A stretch of 48,990 bases of DNA from Caldimonas manganoxidans ATCC BAA-369 (GCF_000381125.1 NZ_KB905951.1:1-48990), one strand, 5' to 3'. Counted from the stretch's first letter, positions 26,915 through 35,419 are shown. Numbers and translations are program-made. Notes: generated by a model from the letters alone, not told the origin.

Positions 26915-26955
26915 GAATTAGCAAGTTTATGTTCAAAACATAAATTCGCTAATTC
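26915..26955. promoter_or_regulatory. 41-bp AT-rich palindrome before the AAA-wHTH gene
   Basis: Left arm GAATTAGCAAGTTTATGTT (26915-26933), spacer CAA, and a right arm (26937-26955) that is its reverse complement except for two bases. It stands out as AT-rich in GC-rich DNA. It abuts an in-frame ATG at 26914 with no Shine-Dalgarno between, so the promoter is probably inside it and the mRNA may be leaderless. Confidence 0.8.
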
Positions 26956-26977
26956 ACCTTGAACTGCCCCGGGAGGG

Positions 26978-27805
26978 CTAGAGCTTCTCGGTCTCCCCGC
27001 TCTTGGGCTGCCACTTCATCAGCTTCTTTTCGATCACACCCACCAGGGCGTCGAGCACCAGCGCAAAGGCGGTGAGCACCAGGATGCCGGCCATCACGGT
27101 GTTGATGTCGAAGCTGCCTTCGGCTTGCAGGATGAGGTAGCCCACGCCGCGGGCCGAGCCGAGGTATTCACCCACCACGGCGCCGACGAAGGCCAGCCCC
27201 ACCGAGGTGTGCAGCGAGCTGAAGACCCAGCTCGTCGCACTGGGCAGATAGACATGGCGCAACAACTGCTTCTGGCTGGCACCCAGCATGCGGGCATTGG
27301 CCAGCACCACCGGGCTGACCTCTTTGACGCCTTGGTAGACATTGAAAAAGACGATGAAGAAGACCAGCGTCACGCCCAGCGCCACCTTGGAGGCAATCCC
27401 TAGCCCGAACCACACCGCAAAGATGGGCGCCAGGATCACGCGCGGCATGGAGTTGGCCGCCTTGATGTAGGGGTCGAGGATGGCCGCGGCCATCGGGCTG
27501 AGCGCCAGCCACAGGCCCATGGCCAGGCCGAAGACGGTGCCAATGCCAAAGGCCAGCAAGGTCTCGATCAGCGTGATCCACAGGTGCTGGTAGATGTCGG
27601 CCGAGACGAAGAACCAATCCCAGATGCGGCCGAAGATCTTCAACGGCTCGCCGAAGAAGAAGGCGGCTTGCTGGTCGTTGTCGAAGATGAAAGGCGGCAG
27701 CAGGCCCGGCCGGGTCATCACGTGCCAGAACGCGAAGACCACGACCAGCACACCCGCCTGCCAGGCCCGCAGGTTCCGAGGGTTGGGTTTGATGCGTTGC
27801 CACAT
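26978..27805 (-). CDS. ABC transporter permease, SsuC/TauC family
   Basis: 275 residues with about six helices. The conserved EAA-type loop is VVLANARMLGASQKQLLRHVYLPSATSWVFSSLHTSVGLAFVGAVVGEYLGSARGVGYLI. AANSMPRVILAPIFAVWFGLGIASKV is typical of nitrate/sulfonate/taurine-type permeases. It starts 14 bp after the ATPase stop and is the last gene of a three-gene operon. No sulfonatase or monooxygenase is nearby, so the substrate is not defined. Confidence 0.92.
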   Translation of the reverse strand: MWQRIKPNPRNLRAWQAGVLVVVFAFWHVMTRPGLLPPFIFDNDQQAAFFFGEPLKIFGRIWDWFFVSADIYQHLWITLIETLLAFGIGTVFGLAMGLWLALSPMAAAILDPYIKAANSMPRVILAPIFAVWFGLGIASKVALGVTLVFFIVFFNVYQGVKEVSPVVLANARMLGASQKQLLRHVYLPSATSWVFSSLHTSVGLAFVGAVVGEYLGSARGVGYLILQAEGSFDINTVMAGILVLTAFALVLDALVGVIEKKLMKWQPKSGETEKL

Positions 27806-27819
27806 ATCGATTCAGCGAG

Positions 27820-28623
27820 TCAGGCGGCCAGTTGCTGCCGGTAGCCTTTGAGCACCTCCTCGCGCAGCACGTCCCAGATGGCCTGGTGCAGCTCGATGAA
27901 GCGCGGGGTCATGCGCACTTCGGCCACGTCGCGCGGGCGTTCGATGTCGATCGTGAATTCGCCGATGGGACGCGAGCCCGGGCCGGCGCTGAGCACCACC
28001 ACGCGATCGCTCATCGCGATGGCTTCATCCAGGTCATGGGTGATGAACAGCACCGCCTTCTTCTTCTCGGCCCACAGCTGCAGCACTTCGTTTTCCATCA
28101 GTTGGCGGGTCTGGATGTCCAGCGCCGAAAACGGCTCGTCCATCAGGATGATGTCGGGGTCGAGCACCAGGGTCTGCGCCAGGCTGGTGCGCTTGCGCAT
28201 GCCGCCGGAGAGTTGGTGCGGGTAGCGGTCGCCAAAGCCGCCCAGGCCCACGCGCTTGAGCCAGTGCTCGGCCTGCGCGCGCGCATCAGGCACGCCGCGG
28301 AACTGCAGCCCGGCCATCACGTTGTCGATCGCGGTGCGCCAGGGCATCAGCGAGTCGGCCTGGAACATGTAGCCGGCACGGGTATTGATGCCCACCAGCG
28401 GCTGGCCGAAGACTTCGACGCGCCCGCTGCTGGGCGCCAGCAAGCCCGCCGCCACGTTGAGCAAGGTGCTCTTGCCGCAGCCGGTGGGGCCCACCACCGA
28501 GACGAACTCGCCCGGCGCGATGTCGAGGTGGACATCGCGCACGGCGGTGTAGCGTTGGGTTTTGTCCTCGCGGCTGACGAAGGTGCAGGTGATGCCCTGC
28601 AGCGAAAGCGCTGGTGCCGTCAT
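27820..28623 (-). CDS. ABC transporter ATP-binding protein, SsuB/TauB family
   Basis: 267 residues. Walker A is VGPTGCGKSTLLN, Q-loop region MFQADSLMPWRTAIDNVMAGL, signature LSGGMRKRTSLAQTLVL, Walker B IILMDEPFSALD and H-loop VLFITHDLDEAIAMSDRVVVLS. These are standard for the nitrate/sulfonate/taurine class. Its start overlaps the binding-protein stop by four bases (ATGA), so the two are translationally coupled. Confidence 0.94.
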   Translation of the reverse strand: MTAPALSLQGITCTFVSREDKTQRYTAVRDVHLDIAPGEFVSVVGPTGCGKSTLLNVAAGLLAPSSGRVEVFGQPLVGINTRAGYMFQADSLMPWRTAIDNVMAGLQFRGVPDARAQAEHWLKRVGLGGFGDRYPHQLSGGMRKRTSLAQTLVLDPDIILMDEPFSALDIQTRQLMENEVLQLWAEKKKAVLFITHDLDEAIAMSDRVVVLSAGPGSRPIGEFTIDIERPRDVAEVRMTPRFIELHQAIWDVLREEVLKGYRQQLAA

Positions 28624-29654
28624 GCTTTGGGGTACTTGGCGTTGGCCTTCTTCACGAAGTCGTTGGTGTAGACGGCTTGCAGGTCGAACTTCACGTTGTG
28701 GAGCGACTCGTCGATGCTGCGCAGGGCGCGCAAGGCCGTCTCGGGGCCGGCCTCGGGGATCATGCCGTCAGAAGACAAGGCCCCCTTGGCCGCCAGAAAG
28801 GCGTCGATGTAGACCGCACGATCACCAAGCAAGTAGCTCTCGGGCACGGCTTTGACGATGTCGGACGGGCCGGCCTGCTGGATCCATTTGTTGGCGCGCA
28901 CGATCGCATTGGCCAGTGCTTGCACGGTATGGGGGTTTTTGTCGATGAAGGCCTGCGGCGCATACAGGCACCCGGCTGGCATCGGGCCGCCAAACACACG
29001 GTCGGCTTCTTTGACCACACGGGTGTCGGAGACGATCTTCAGGTCGCCCGAACGCTGCAGCAACGTGATCACCGGGTCGAGGTTGGAAATCGCATCGATT
29101 TGGCCGGCGCGCATGGCGGCAACCGCACCGCTGGACGCCCCCACCCCGATGATGGACACGTCGCTGGGCTTCAAGCCCGCCTTGGCCAGCACGAAGTTGA
29201 CCATCACGTTGGTGGACGAACCCGGGGCGGTCACGCCGATCTTCTTGCCTTTGAGATCGGCCACCGATTTGAAGTTGGGCAGGGTCTTGGGATTGACGCC
29301 GAGCACGATTTGCGGCGCACGCCCCTGCAGCACGAAGGCGCGCATGCGCTGGCCCTTGGCCTGCATGTTGAGGGTGTGCTCGAAGGCGCCCGAGACCACG
29401 TCGGCGCTGCCGCCGACCACGGCCTGCAGCGCGCGCGAGCCGCCGGCGAAGTCGGCAATCGTCAGGTCCAATCCCTCGTCTTTGAAATAGCCCAGCGTCT
29501 CGGCCACGGTCAGTGGCAGGTAATACAGCAGGTTCTTGCCGCCCACGGCGATCGTGAGCTTGGGTTTTTCCAGCGCTTGGGCACGAAGCGGCATGGGTGC
29601 GGCCAGCGCACCGGCGGCAGCAGCACAGGCAGAAAGGAAGTGACGACGCTTCAT
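28620..29654 (-). CDS. ABC transporter substrate-binding protein, SsuA/NMT1 family
   Basis: 344 residues from ATG 29654, with AGGAG eight bases upstream. The signal peptide KRRHFLSACAAAAGALAAPMPLRAQA has a Tat-like RR. The mature part reads LTIAVGGKNLLYYLPLTVAETLGYFKDEGLDLTIADFAGGSRALQAVVGGSADVVSGAFEH, an NMT1/SsuA-type opening. IGVTAPGSSTNVMVNFVLAKAGL follows. Family ligands range from sulfonates and taurine to thiamine precursors and aromatic acids, so the ligand is open. It is the first gene of the operon. Confidence 0.92.
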   Translation of the reverse strand: MKRRHFLSACAAAAGALAAPMPLRAQALEKPKLTIAVGGKNLLYYLPLTVAETLGYFKDEGLDLTIADFAGGSRALQAVVGGSADVVSGAFEHTLNMQAKGQRMRAFVLQGRAPQIVLGVNPKTLPNFKSVADLKGKKIGVTAPGSSTNVMVNFVLAKAGLKPSDVSIIGVGASSGAVAAMRAGQIDAISNLDPVITLLQRSGDLKIVSDTRVVKEADRVFGGPMPAGCLYAPQAFIDKNPHTVQALANAIVRANKWIQQAGPSDIVKAVPESYLLGDRAVYIDAFLAAKGALSSDGMIPEAGPETALRALRSIDESLHNVKFDLQAVYTNDFVKKANAKYPKA

Positions 29655-29815
29655 GGCTTGTCTCCTGTGGGTCGATCGTTGAGATCGAAAGTATCGATCC
29701 GAACCACTGTAATGCCAGTGCAGGCCAGCGGCTGTACGTGCTTGCCCCGACAGCCCTGTGCGGCCGCGGCGAGCGCACGGCAAAATCGAAGCCCACCTGC
29801 CATGCCCCCCCGCCC

Positions 29816-30451
29816 ATGGATCTCCTCAAGCCCCTCATTGCGCTGCTAGCCATCGTGAACCCCATCGGCGTGGTGCCGTTCTTCATTCACTTCACGCAAG
29901 GCTTCAGTGAGGCGCAACGCCGCCGCACGATCCGCGTCAGCGCCTTCACCGCGTTTTTGGTGGTGTCCATCAGCGCGCTGGCGGGCTTGCGCATCATCGA
30001 GTTCTTCGGCATTTCGATCGCGTCGTTCCAGGTGGGCGGCGGCATGCTGCTGCTCATCAGCGCGCTGCAGATGCTGCAGGCCCAGCAGGCCGAAACGCGC
30101 AAGGAGGATGTGGACGAAGGCGAATCGAAGGCCGACGCGGGCGCCAGCATCGCGGTGGTGCCGCTGACGATTCCGCTGCTCACCGGCCCGGCGACGATCT
30201 CGACGATGGTGATCTACGCCCAGCAGACGCGCCACTGGTGGCAGCTGGCCGTGTTGGTCGGCTATGGCGTGGTCATCGGTGCGGCCGCTTTCCTGGCGCT
30301 GTCGGCCGCCGGGCGCATTGCGCGGCTGCTGGGGCGCACGGGCATCAATGTGATGACCCGGCTGATGGGCTTGATTCTGGCGGCCCTGGCCGTGGAAATC
30401 ATGGCCGAGGGGCTGCTCAAGCTCTTTCCGGCACTGGGCGGGGCTACTTGA
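29816..30451 (+). CDS. MarC-family integral membrane protein
   Basis: 211 residues with six hydrophobic segments. It opens DLLKPLIALLAIVNPIGVVPFFIHFTQGFS, the hallmark of MarC/UPF0056, and later has VVPLTIPLLTGPATISTMVIYA and GINVMTRLMGLILAALAVEIMAEGL. A charged loop (QAETRKEDVDEGESKADAG) splits the halves. The family's function is not established; the old antibiotic-resistance link was withdrawn. ATG 29816 lacks a strong Shine-Dalgarno. Its end overlaps the convergent osmC gene by eight bases. Confidence 0.9.
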   Translation: MDLLKPLIALLAIVNPIGVVPFFIHFTQGFSEAQRRRTIRVSAFTAFLVVSISALAGLRIIEFFGISIASFQVGGGMLLLISALQMLQAQQAETRKEDVDEGESKADAGASIAVVPLTIPLLTGPATISTMVIYAQQTRHWWQLAVLVGYGVVIGAAAFLALSAAGRIARLLGRTGINVMTRLMGLILAALAVEIMAEGLLKLFPALGGAT

Positions 30452-30902
30452 GGCGCGCGCCCTCGGCGTCGAAGACCTGCACCTCCATGGGGATGCCAGC
30501 GCCCACGCTTTGCGTAACGGTGCAGAAGGCCTCGAACTGCGACAGCACGCGGTCCAGGTGCTCGAGCTGCGCCGCAGGCACGCCCAGGCGCAGCACCGCC
30601 TCTATCTTCAGCACACGCAGCCGGCCTTCGGCGTTGCGGCCTACCGCCGCCGTCACCTGAGCGTTCAGTGGCTCAGGGGTCTGGCGGTACTTTCGCAAGG
30701 CGAACAGCAGGGAATCGCTCAAACAGTTGCCCACGGCGGCGGCCAGGAGCTGCACCGGCGACGGCCCGGTGCCGCCACCCAGCGGCGGGGGTTCGTCGCC
30801 GATGAGCGCAGGCACGGTACCGCCGAAGACGATCTCGAATCGGTAGTCCTGCTGCTGTTGCAGGCGCACGGTGACCTGGGAATCGCTCATGGGGGGCCTC
30901 AC
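30444..30902 (-). CDS. OsmC-family protein
   Basis: 152 residues from GTG 30902, which overlaps the preceding stop as GTGA; ATG 30890 (MSDSQVTV) is the alternative. It contains the OsmC/Ohr motifs GTGPSPVQLLAAAVGNCLSDSLLFALRK, with a conserved cysteine, and a second cysteine in FEAFCTVTQSVGAGIP. Such proteins reduce organic hydroperoxides, and some OsmC homologues clear persulfides. Its coupling to a persulfide-dioxygenase-like MBL gene under a BigR-type operator favours a role in sulfane-sulfur defence here. Confidence 0.88.
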   Translation of the reverse strand: MRPPMSDSQVTVRLQQQQDYRFEIVFGGTVPALIGDEPPPLGGGTGPSPVQLLAAAVGNCLSDSLLFALRKYRQTPEPLNAQVTAAVGRNAEGRLRVLKIEAVLRLGVPAAQLEHLDRVLSQFEAFCTVTQSVGAGIPMEVQVFDAEGARLK

Positions 30903-31759
30903 AAGGCGTTGACGGGGATCTTCAGGTAGGACACACCGTTGGCCTCGGGTGGCGGCATCTCACCAGCGCGAATGTTCACCTGCACCGAAGGCAGGATCAG
31001 CGTGGGCATCTCCAGCGTGGCATCGCGTTGGGTGCGCATGCGCACGAATTCCTCTTCGCTGATGCCATCACGGATGTGGATGTTGTGCGCACGCTGCTCG
31101 GCCACGGTCGATTCCCAGGCCGGCGCCCGCCCCGAGGGCGGGTAGTCGTGGCACATGAACAGCCGCGTCTGCGGCGGCAAGCTCAGCAGCTTGCGCACCG
31201 AGCGGTACAGCGCATGCGCGTCGCCGCCGGGAAAGTCGCATCGGGCCGTGCCCACGTCGGGCATGAACAAGGTATCGCCCACGAAAACCGCATCGCCCAC
31301 CTGATAGGCCATGCAGGCCGGGGTGTGCCCCGGCACCGACATGGCCCGCGCCTGCAGCTGACCGATGGAGAACACTTCCTCATCGTGCAGCAAGTGGTCG
31401 AACTGCGCCCCGTCGGTGCGGAACTCCGGCTCCAAATGGAAGATGCGCTTGAAGACGTCTTGCACCCGTGTGATGGCCGCCCCAATGGCAATGCGCCCGC
31501 CCAGGCGGCCCCGCAAGTAATGCGCGGCCGAGAGGTGATCGGCATGGGCATGGGTTTCGAGGATCCACTGCACCGTCAAGCCCTGGGCTTGCACGAAGTC
31601 GATGATTTTGTCGGCCGAGGTGGTGCGGGTGCGGCCCGATTTGGGGTCGAAGTCCAACACCGAGTCGATCACCGCCGCATCCCCACCGGGGCGGTCATAG
31701 ACCACATAGCTGACCGTCCAGGTGGCCGGGTCGAAGAAGGCTTGCACATTGGGGTTCAT
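30899..31759 (-). CDS. MBL-fold hydrolase, Blh/ETHE1-like persulfide dioxygenase
   Basis: 286 residues from ATG 31759. Metal ligands are visible in ETHAHADHLSA (HxHxDH), SVPGHTPACMAY, AVFVGDTLFMPDVGTARCDFPGG and MCHDYPPSGR. The FDPATWTVSYVVYD opening and this last motif are typical of the Blh family, which oxidises glutathione persulfide to sulfite when H2S accumulates. It is divergent from a BigR-like repressor with an operator between, as in Xylella and Agrobacterium. The OsmC gene follows with a 4-bp overlap. Confidence 0.9.
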   Translation of the reverse strand: MNPNVQAFFDPATWTVSYVVYDRPGGDAAVIDSVLDFDPKSGRTRTTSADKIIDFVQAQGLTVQWILETHAHADHLSAAHYLRGRLGGRIAIGAAITRVQDVFKRIFHLEPEFRTDGAQFDHLLHDEEVFSIGQLQARAMSVPGHTPACMAYQVGDAVFVGDTLFMPDVGTARCDFPGGDAHALYRSVRKLLSLPPQTRLFMCHDYPPSGRAPAWESTVAEQRAHNIHIRDGISEEEFVRMRTQRDATLEMPTLILPSVQVNIRAGEMPPPEANGVSYLKIPVNAL

Positions 31760-31793
31760 GGTCGTCAATCGGCAAAGGTCAGGATGAGAACAA

Positions 31794-31824
31794 TATATTG
31801 ACTGATAGTTTGTTTGTCAATATA
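31794..31824. promoter_or_regulatory. BigR-type operator, TATATTGAC-N13-GTCAATATA
   Basis: Perfect 9-bp inverted arms (31794-31802 and 31816-31824) in the 83-107 bp gap between the divergent MBL and ArsR/BigR-like genes. A second overlapping pair GATAGT (31804-31809) / ACTATC (31824-31829) suggests two dimer sites. The AT-richness and location match known BigR-controlled divergent promoters. Confidence 0.8.
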
Positions 31825-31866
31825 CTATCTTCATCTTAATCATTGATCTCCTCCGGCCCCCAGAAG

Positions 31867-32178
31867 ATGCAGACCGATTTCGACCTGGAGCCCAGCCGAG
31901 TGCGCTCGGCCGCCGACGCCGCCTGTCGGCTGTTGAAGGTGCTGTCCAACCCAGACCGCTTGTTGCTGTTGTGCGAGCTCACACAAGGCGAGCGCCGCGT
32001 GGGCGAGCTCGAAAGCCTGTGCGGCATCGCCCAGCCCACGCTGTCGCAGCAGCTGGGCGTGCTGCGCGAGGAAGGCTTGGTGGCCACCCGGCGTGAGGGC
32101 AAGCACATCTATTACCGCATCGACAGCCCCCAAGCCTTGGCAGTGATGCGGGTGTTGTACGAACAGTTCTGTCAGTGA
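31867..32178 (+). CDS. bigR: BigR/SqrR-like ArsR-family sulfide-responsive repressor
   Basis: 103 residues from ATG 31867; an upstream start at 31843 would add eight residues. The HTH is VGELESLCGIAQPTLSQQLGVLREEGLVATRREGKHIYYRI. Counting from ATG 31867, cysteines lie at 20, 36, 52 and 102. The pair Cys36 and Cys102 is 66 residues apart, the same spacing as the redox pair Cys42/Cys108 of Xylella BigR, in the same helices. This supports repression that is lifted by a persulfide-made disulfide or tetrasulfide link. It precedes two YeeE-type genes and a SulP gene. Confidence 0.9.
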   Translation: MQTDFDLEPSRVRSAADAACRLLKVLSNPDRLLLLCELTQGERRVGELESLCGIAQPTLSQQLGVLREEGLVATRREGKHIYYRIDSPQALAVMRVLYEQFCQ

Positions 32179-32186
32179 GGCTGCAC

Positions 32187-32621
32187 ATGATCACGATCGA
32201 TTGGACCCATTTCACTCCTGGACTGTCCTTGGCCGGCGGGCTGCTGCTGGGCGTGGCCGCCGCCTTGTTCATCTTGCTCAACGGCCGGGTGCTGGGCATC
32301 AGCGGCATCGTGGCCGGCTTGCTGCGTCCGCGCCGCGGAGATACCGGCTGGCGGCTGGCCTTCGTGCTGGGCTTGCTGGCCGCACCGGCGGTGTATGCCG
32401 TGCTGGCGCCGCTGCCGCAGGCGCGCATCGACGCCGATTGGGGGGTGCTGGTGATCGCCGGCCTGCTCGTGGGCCTGGGCACGCGCTACGGCGCAGGCTG
32501 CACCAGCGGTCACGGCGTGTGCGGGCTGTCGCGCCTGTCGCCACGCTCGCTGGTGGCCACGTTGGCCTTCATGGGCGCGGGCTTCCTCACCGTGTACCTG
32601 GTGCGCCATGGGTTCGCCTGA
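32187..32621 (+). CDS. YeeE/YedE-type membrane protein, PmpA-like
   Basis: 144 residues with four hydrophobic segments. The conserved cysteine loop is GTRYGAGCTSGHGVCGLSRLSPRSLVATLAFMGAGF, typical of YeeE/YedE and of PmpA in the BigR operon. YeeE carries thiosulfate by persulfide exchange on such cysteines, so sulfur-compound transport is likely. ATG 32187 has GAGG at six bases; a GTG at 32175 overlapping the previous stop is the alternative. It pairs with the next gene as two half-transporters. Confidence 0.88.
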   Translation: MITIDWTHFTPGLSLAGGLLLGVAAALFILLNGRVLGISGIVAGLLRPRRGDTGWRLAFVLGLLAAPAVYAVLAPLPQARIDADWGVLVIAGLLVGLGTRYGAGCTSGHGVCGLSRLSPRSLVATLAFMGAGFLTVYLVRHGFA

Positions 32622-32666
32622 AGTTCGCCTGTCTCGACATACGGACATCGGAGTAGGAGCGCCACC

Positions 32667-33101
32667 ATGCAACGTTTGACGGAATTCGCCGTGGGCCTGA
32701 TCTTCGGGTTGGGCCTCATCCTCTCGGGCATGACCGATCCGGGCAAGGTGCTCGGTTTTCTGGATGTGTTCGGCGCCTGGGACCCTTCGCTGGCCTTCGT
32801 GATGGGGGGGGCCATCGCGGTGGGCGTGGGCGCTTTCGCCGTGGCCCGGCGCCGCACCACCAGCTTCCTGGGCGGCGCCATGCACCTGCCGCAGCGGCGT
32901 GACATCGACCGCCGGCTGGTGTGGGGCAGCCTGACCTTCGGCGTGGGCTGGGGCTTGGCCGGCTTCTGCCCGGGCCCGGCGCTGGTGTCGCTGGGCGCGC
33001 TGCAACCGAAGGCGTTGGTGTTCGTGTTGGCGATGTTGGCCGGCATGGCGATCTACGAATACCTCGAGGCCGCGCAGGACAAGCAGGCCGGCTCCCGCTG
33101 A
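32667..33101 (+). CDS. YeeE/YedE-type membrane protein, PmpB-like (DUF6691)
   Basis: 144 residues with four hydrophobic segments. It begins LTEFAVGLIFGLGLILSGMTDPGKVLGFLDVFGAWDPSLAFVM and contains GVGWGLAGFCPGPALVSLGA, the second YeeE half with its conserved cysteine. The order bigR-pmpA-pmpB matches known sulfide-response clusters. It ends 10 bp before the SulP gene, so they are co-transcribed. Confidence 0.9.
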   Translation: MQRLTEFAVGLIFGLGLILSGMTDPGKVLGFLDVFGAWDPSLAFVMGGAIAVGVGAFAVARRRTTSFLGGAMHLPQRRDIDRRLVWGSLTFGVGWGLAGFCPGPALVSLGALQPKALVFVLAMLAGMAIYEYLEAAQDKQAGSR

Positions 33102-33111
33102 GACAAGCGAG

Positions 33112-34827
33112 ATGGCGATGCACGTGCTGCCGCAGTGGCTGCGACACTATCGCCGCCCATGGCTGGTTGGCGATCTGACGGCCGGCCTGATCGTCACGGT
33201 GATGCTGATTCCGCAGAGCCTGGCCTATGCCATGCTCGCCGGCCTGCCGCCGCAAGTGGGTCTGTACGCCAGCTTGTTGCCGCTGGTGGCCTACGCCCTG
33301 ATCGGCTCGAGCATGACGCTGGCCGTCGGCCCGGTGGCCGTGGCCTCGCTGATGACGGCCAGTGCCTTGCAACCGCTGGCCACTGCCGGCTCGCCCGAGT
33401 ATGTGTCGCTGGCCATGCAGCTGGCCCTGCTGTCCGGGGTGATGCTGCTGGTCTTTGGCGCGCTGCGCCTGGGCTTCGTCGCGCATCTGCTCAGCCACCC
33501 GGTCATCAGCGGCTTCATCAGCGGTTCGGCCATCGTGATCAGCGTCGGTCAGCTGCCGTCTCTGCTGGGTTTGAATGTCCCGGCCCATGGCGTGTGGGAC
33601 ACCTTGCATGGCCTGCTCACCGCCCTGCCCCAGACCCAACCGGCCACCCTGGCGCTGGGCGCCGGCAGTGTGCTGTTTCTCTGGCTGGCGCGCCGCCATC
33701 TCGCGCCCGCCTTGACGCGACTGGGCGTGCCGCCGGCGGTGGCCGAGCTGCTGAGCAAACTCGCCCCGATGGCGGCGGTATTGATCTCCACGGCCTTGGT
33801 CGCCCTGCTGGATCTGTCCCGCACGGCCGGGGTGCGCATCGTGGGGGCCGTGCCCCAGGGGCTGCCGTCGCTGACGCTGCCGCTGCCCGACCTGGACACG
33901 GTGGGTGCGCTGCTGCTGCCGGCCTTGTTGATTGCCTTGGTCGGATTCGTCGAAAGCGTCTCGGTCGCGCAGTCGCTGGCGCTGAAGCGGCAAGAGCGCA
34001 TCCACCCCAATCGCGAGCTGCTGGGCCTGGGCGCGGCCAATGTGGCCAGCGCCTTGTCCGGCGGCTATCCGGTCACGGGCGGCTTTGCACGTTCGGTCGT
34101 GAACTTTGCGGCCGGCGCCCGCACGCCCTTGGCCGGCGTGATTTCCGCCGTGCTGATGGCCGTGGTGGTGGCCGCCTTCACCGACGTGTTCTATCACTTG
34201 CCCAAGGCCGTTTTGGCCGCCACCATCATCGTGGCCGTGACCGCCTTGATCGACACCCGCACGCTGCGCGATGCCTGGCGTTACGACCGCGGCGACGCAC
34301 TGTCCCTGCTGGCCACGGCCTTCGGCGTGATCGCGCTCGGTGTGGAGGCCGGCATCGCCATCGGCGTGGCCTGCTCGCTGGGGGTGCTGGTGTGGCGCAG
34401 CAGCCATCCGCACATCGCGGTCGTGGGCCGCGTGCCTGGCACGCAGCACTTCCGCAATGTCGAGCGCCACCAGGTGGAGACGGTGCCGGGCCTGCTGGCG
34501 CTGCGGGTGGATGAAAGCCTGTACTTCGCCAATGCCGCAGTGATCGAGGACCGCATCGAGGCCCATCTGGCGGCCCAGCCCGAGATCCGCCAGGTATTGC
34601 TGGTGTGCCCGGCGGTCAATCAGATCGACACCACCGGCCTGGGCATGCTCACCGAATTGCAGCGCAGCCTGGCGCGGCGTGGGATCACGCTGGCCTTGTC
34701 CGAAGTGAAGGGCCCGGTGATGAACCGTCTGCGACACACGCCCCTGGGCCACGCCCTGGAAGGCCAGATTTTCCTGAGCACGCACGAGGCCTTCGAACAC
34801 GCTCGGCGCCGCCTCGGCGCCGCCTGA
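33112..34827 (+). CDS. SulP-family anion transporter with STAS domain
   Basis: 571 residues. The membrane part (about residues 1-400) has GDLTAGLIVTVMLIPQSLAYAMLAGLPPQVGLYASLLPLVAYALIGSS, the SulP opening, and GYPVTGGFARSVVNFAAGARTPLAGV. The C-terminal STAS domain (about 430-565) includes ALRVDESLYFANA and NQIDTTGLGMLTELQRSL. SulP proteins carry sulfate, bicarbonate or related anions. In this operon export or uptake of sulfate, or of the sulfite made by persulfide dioxygenase, is the likely job. The start could also be ATG 33118. The stop abuts the convergent next gene. Confidence 0.92.
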   Translation: MAMHVLPQWLRHYRRPWLVGDLTAGLIVTVMLIPQSLAYAMLAGLPPQVGLYASLLPLVAYALIGSSMTLAVGPVAVASLMTASALQPLATAGSPEYVSLAMQLALLSGVMLLVFGALRLGFVAHLLSHPVISGFISGSAIVISVGQLPSLLGLNVPAHGVWDTLHGLLTALPQTQPATLALGAGSVLFLWLARRHLAPALTRLGVPPAVAELLSKLAPMAAVLISTALVALLDLSRTAGVRIVGAVPQGLPSLTLPLPDLDTVGALLLPALLIALVGFVESVSVAQSLALKRQERIHPNRELLGLGAANVASALSGGYPVTGGFARSVVNFAAGARTPLAGVISAVLMAVVVAAFTDVFYHLPKAVLAATIIVAVTALIDTRTLRDAWRYDRGDALSLLATAFGVIALGVEAGIAIGVACSLGVLVWRSSHPHIAVVGRVPGTQHFRNVERHQVETVPGLLALRVDESLYFANAAVIEDRIEAHLAAQPEIRQVLLVCPAVNQIDTTGLGMLTELQRSLARRGITLALSEVKGPVMNRLRHTPLGHALEGQIFLSTHEAFEHARRRLGAA

Positions 34828-35370
34828 TCAACGCGCCGTCGGCACCCAAGCCTGCAAGCGGGGCAGCATGGCGCGGTACGGGGCCAGCAGCACCACGGCC
34901 ATGAGCCACTTGATCGCGAGGTCTCCCGCGCCAAGCGCCAACCAATCGAACTCGCTGCCGGCAAAGGCGATGTAGAAGAAGATCGCCGTGTCGATCACCG
35001 AGGCCAGCAGCGAGCCGATGAGCGGTGCCTTCCACCAGCTCGCCTGACGCAAGCGGTTGAAGACGGCGATGTCCAGGCCCTGCGAGACCAAAAAGGCCGC
35101 CCCGGAGGCCACCGCGATGCGCCACGGGGCCAGCCACAGCGAGACGACCACGGCCACCACGAAGCCCACGGCCACCACGCGGCGCGCCGCCGAGGGGCCC
35201 ACGGCCCGGTTGGTGAGATCGGTGACCAGGAAGATGAGCGGATAGGTGAATGCGCCCCAGGTGAGCCAGTCGTTGATGACGAACTGGACCAGCACGTTGG
35301 ACAGCACGATCACGCCGGCCATCGCAAGGAGGGGGCGCCACAAGACGCGAAGCTCTGGAGTCATGGACAT
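34828..35370 (-). CDS. VUT-family queuosine precursor transporter (YhhQ/QPTR-like)
   Basis: About 180 residues with five to six membrane helices. AMAGVIVLSNVLVQFVINDWLTWGAFTYPLIFLVTDLTNRAVGPSAARRVV is the family opening, and GSLLASVIDTAIFFYIAFAG plus LAIKWLMAVVLLAPYRAMLP close it. Homologues import preQ0/preQ1 for queuosine in tRNA. ATG codons at 35364, 35370 and 35382 all fit; none has a clear Shine-Dalgarno. A CATTGTTC-N8-GAACAATG palindrome lies about 50 bp upstream, shared with the divergent GMC gene. Confidence 0.88.
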   Translation of the reverse strand: MSMTPELRVLWRPLLAMAGVIVLSNVLVQFVINDWLTWGAFTYPLIFLVTDLTNRAVGPSAARRVVAVGFVVAVVVSLWLAPWRIAVASGAAFLVSQGLDIAVFNRLRQASWWKAPLIGSLLASVIDTAIFFYIAFAGSEFDWLALGAGDLAIKWLMAVVLLAPYRAMLPRLQAWVPTAR

Positions 35371-35419
35371 GGCAGGGCGCATTGTCTCGCGCACCGCGGC
35401 GTTCCGCCAGGAGGGCGCT

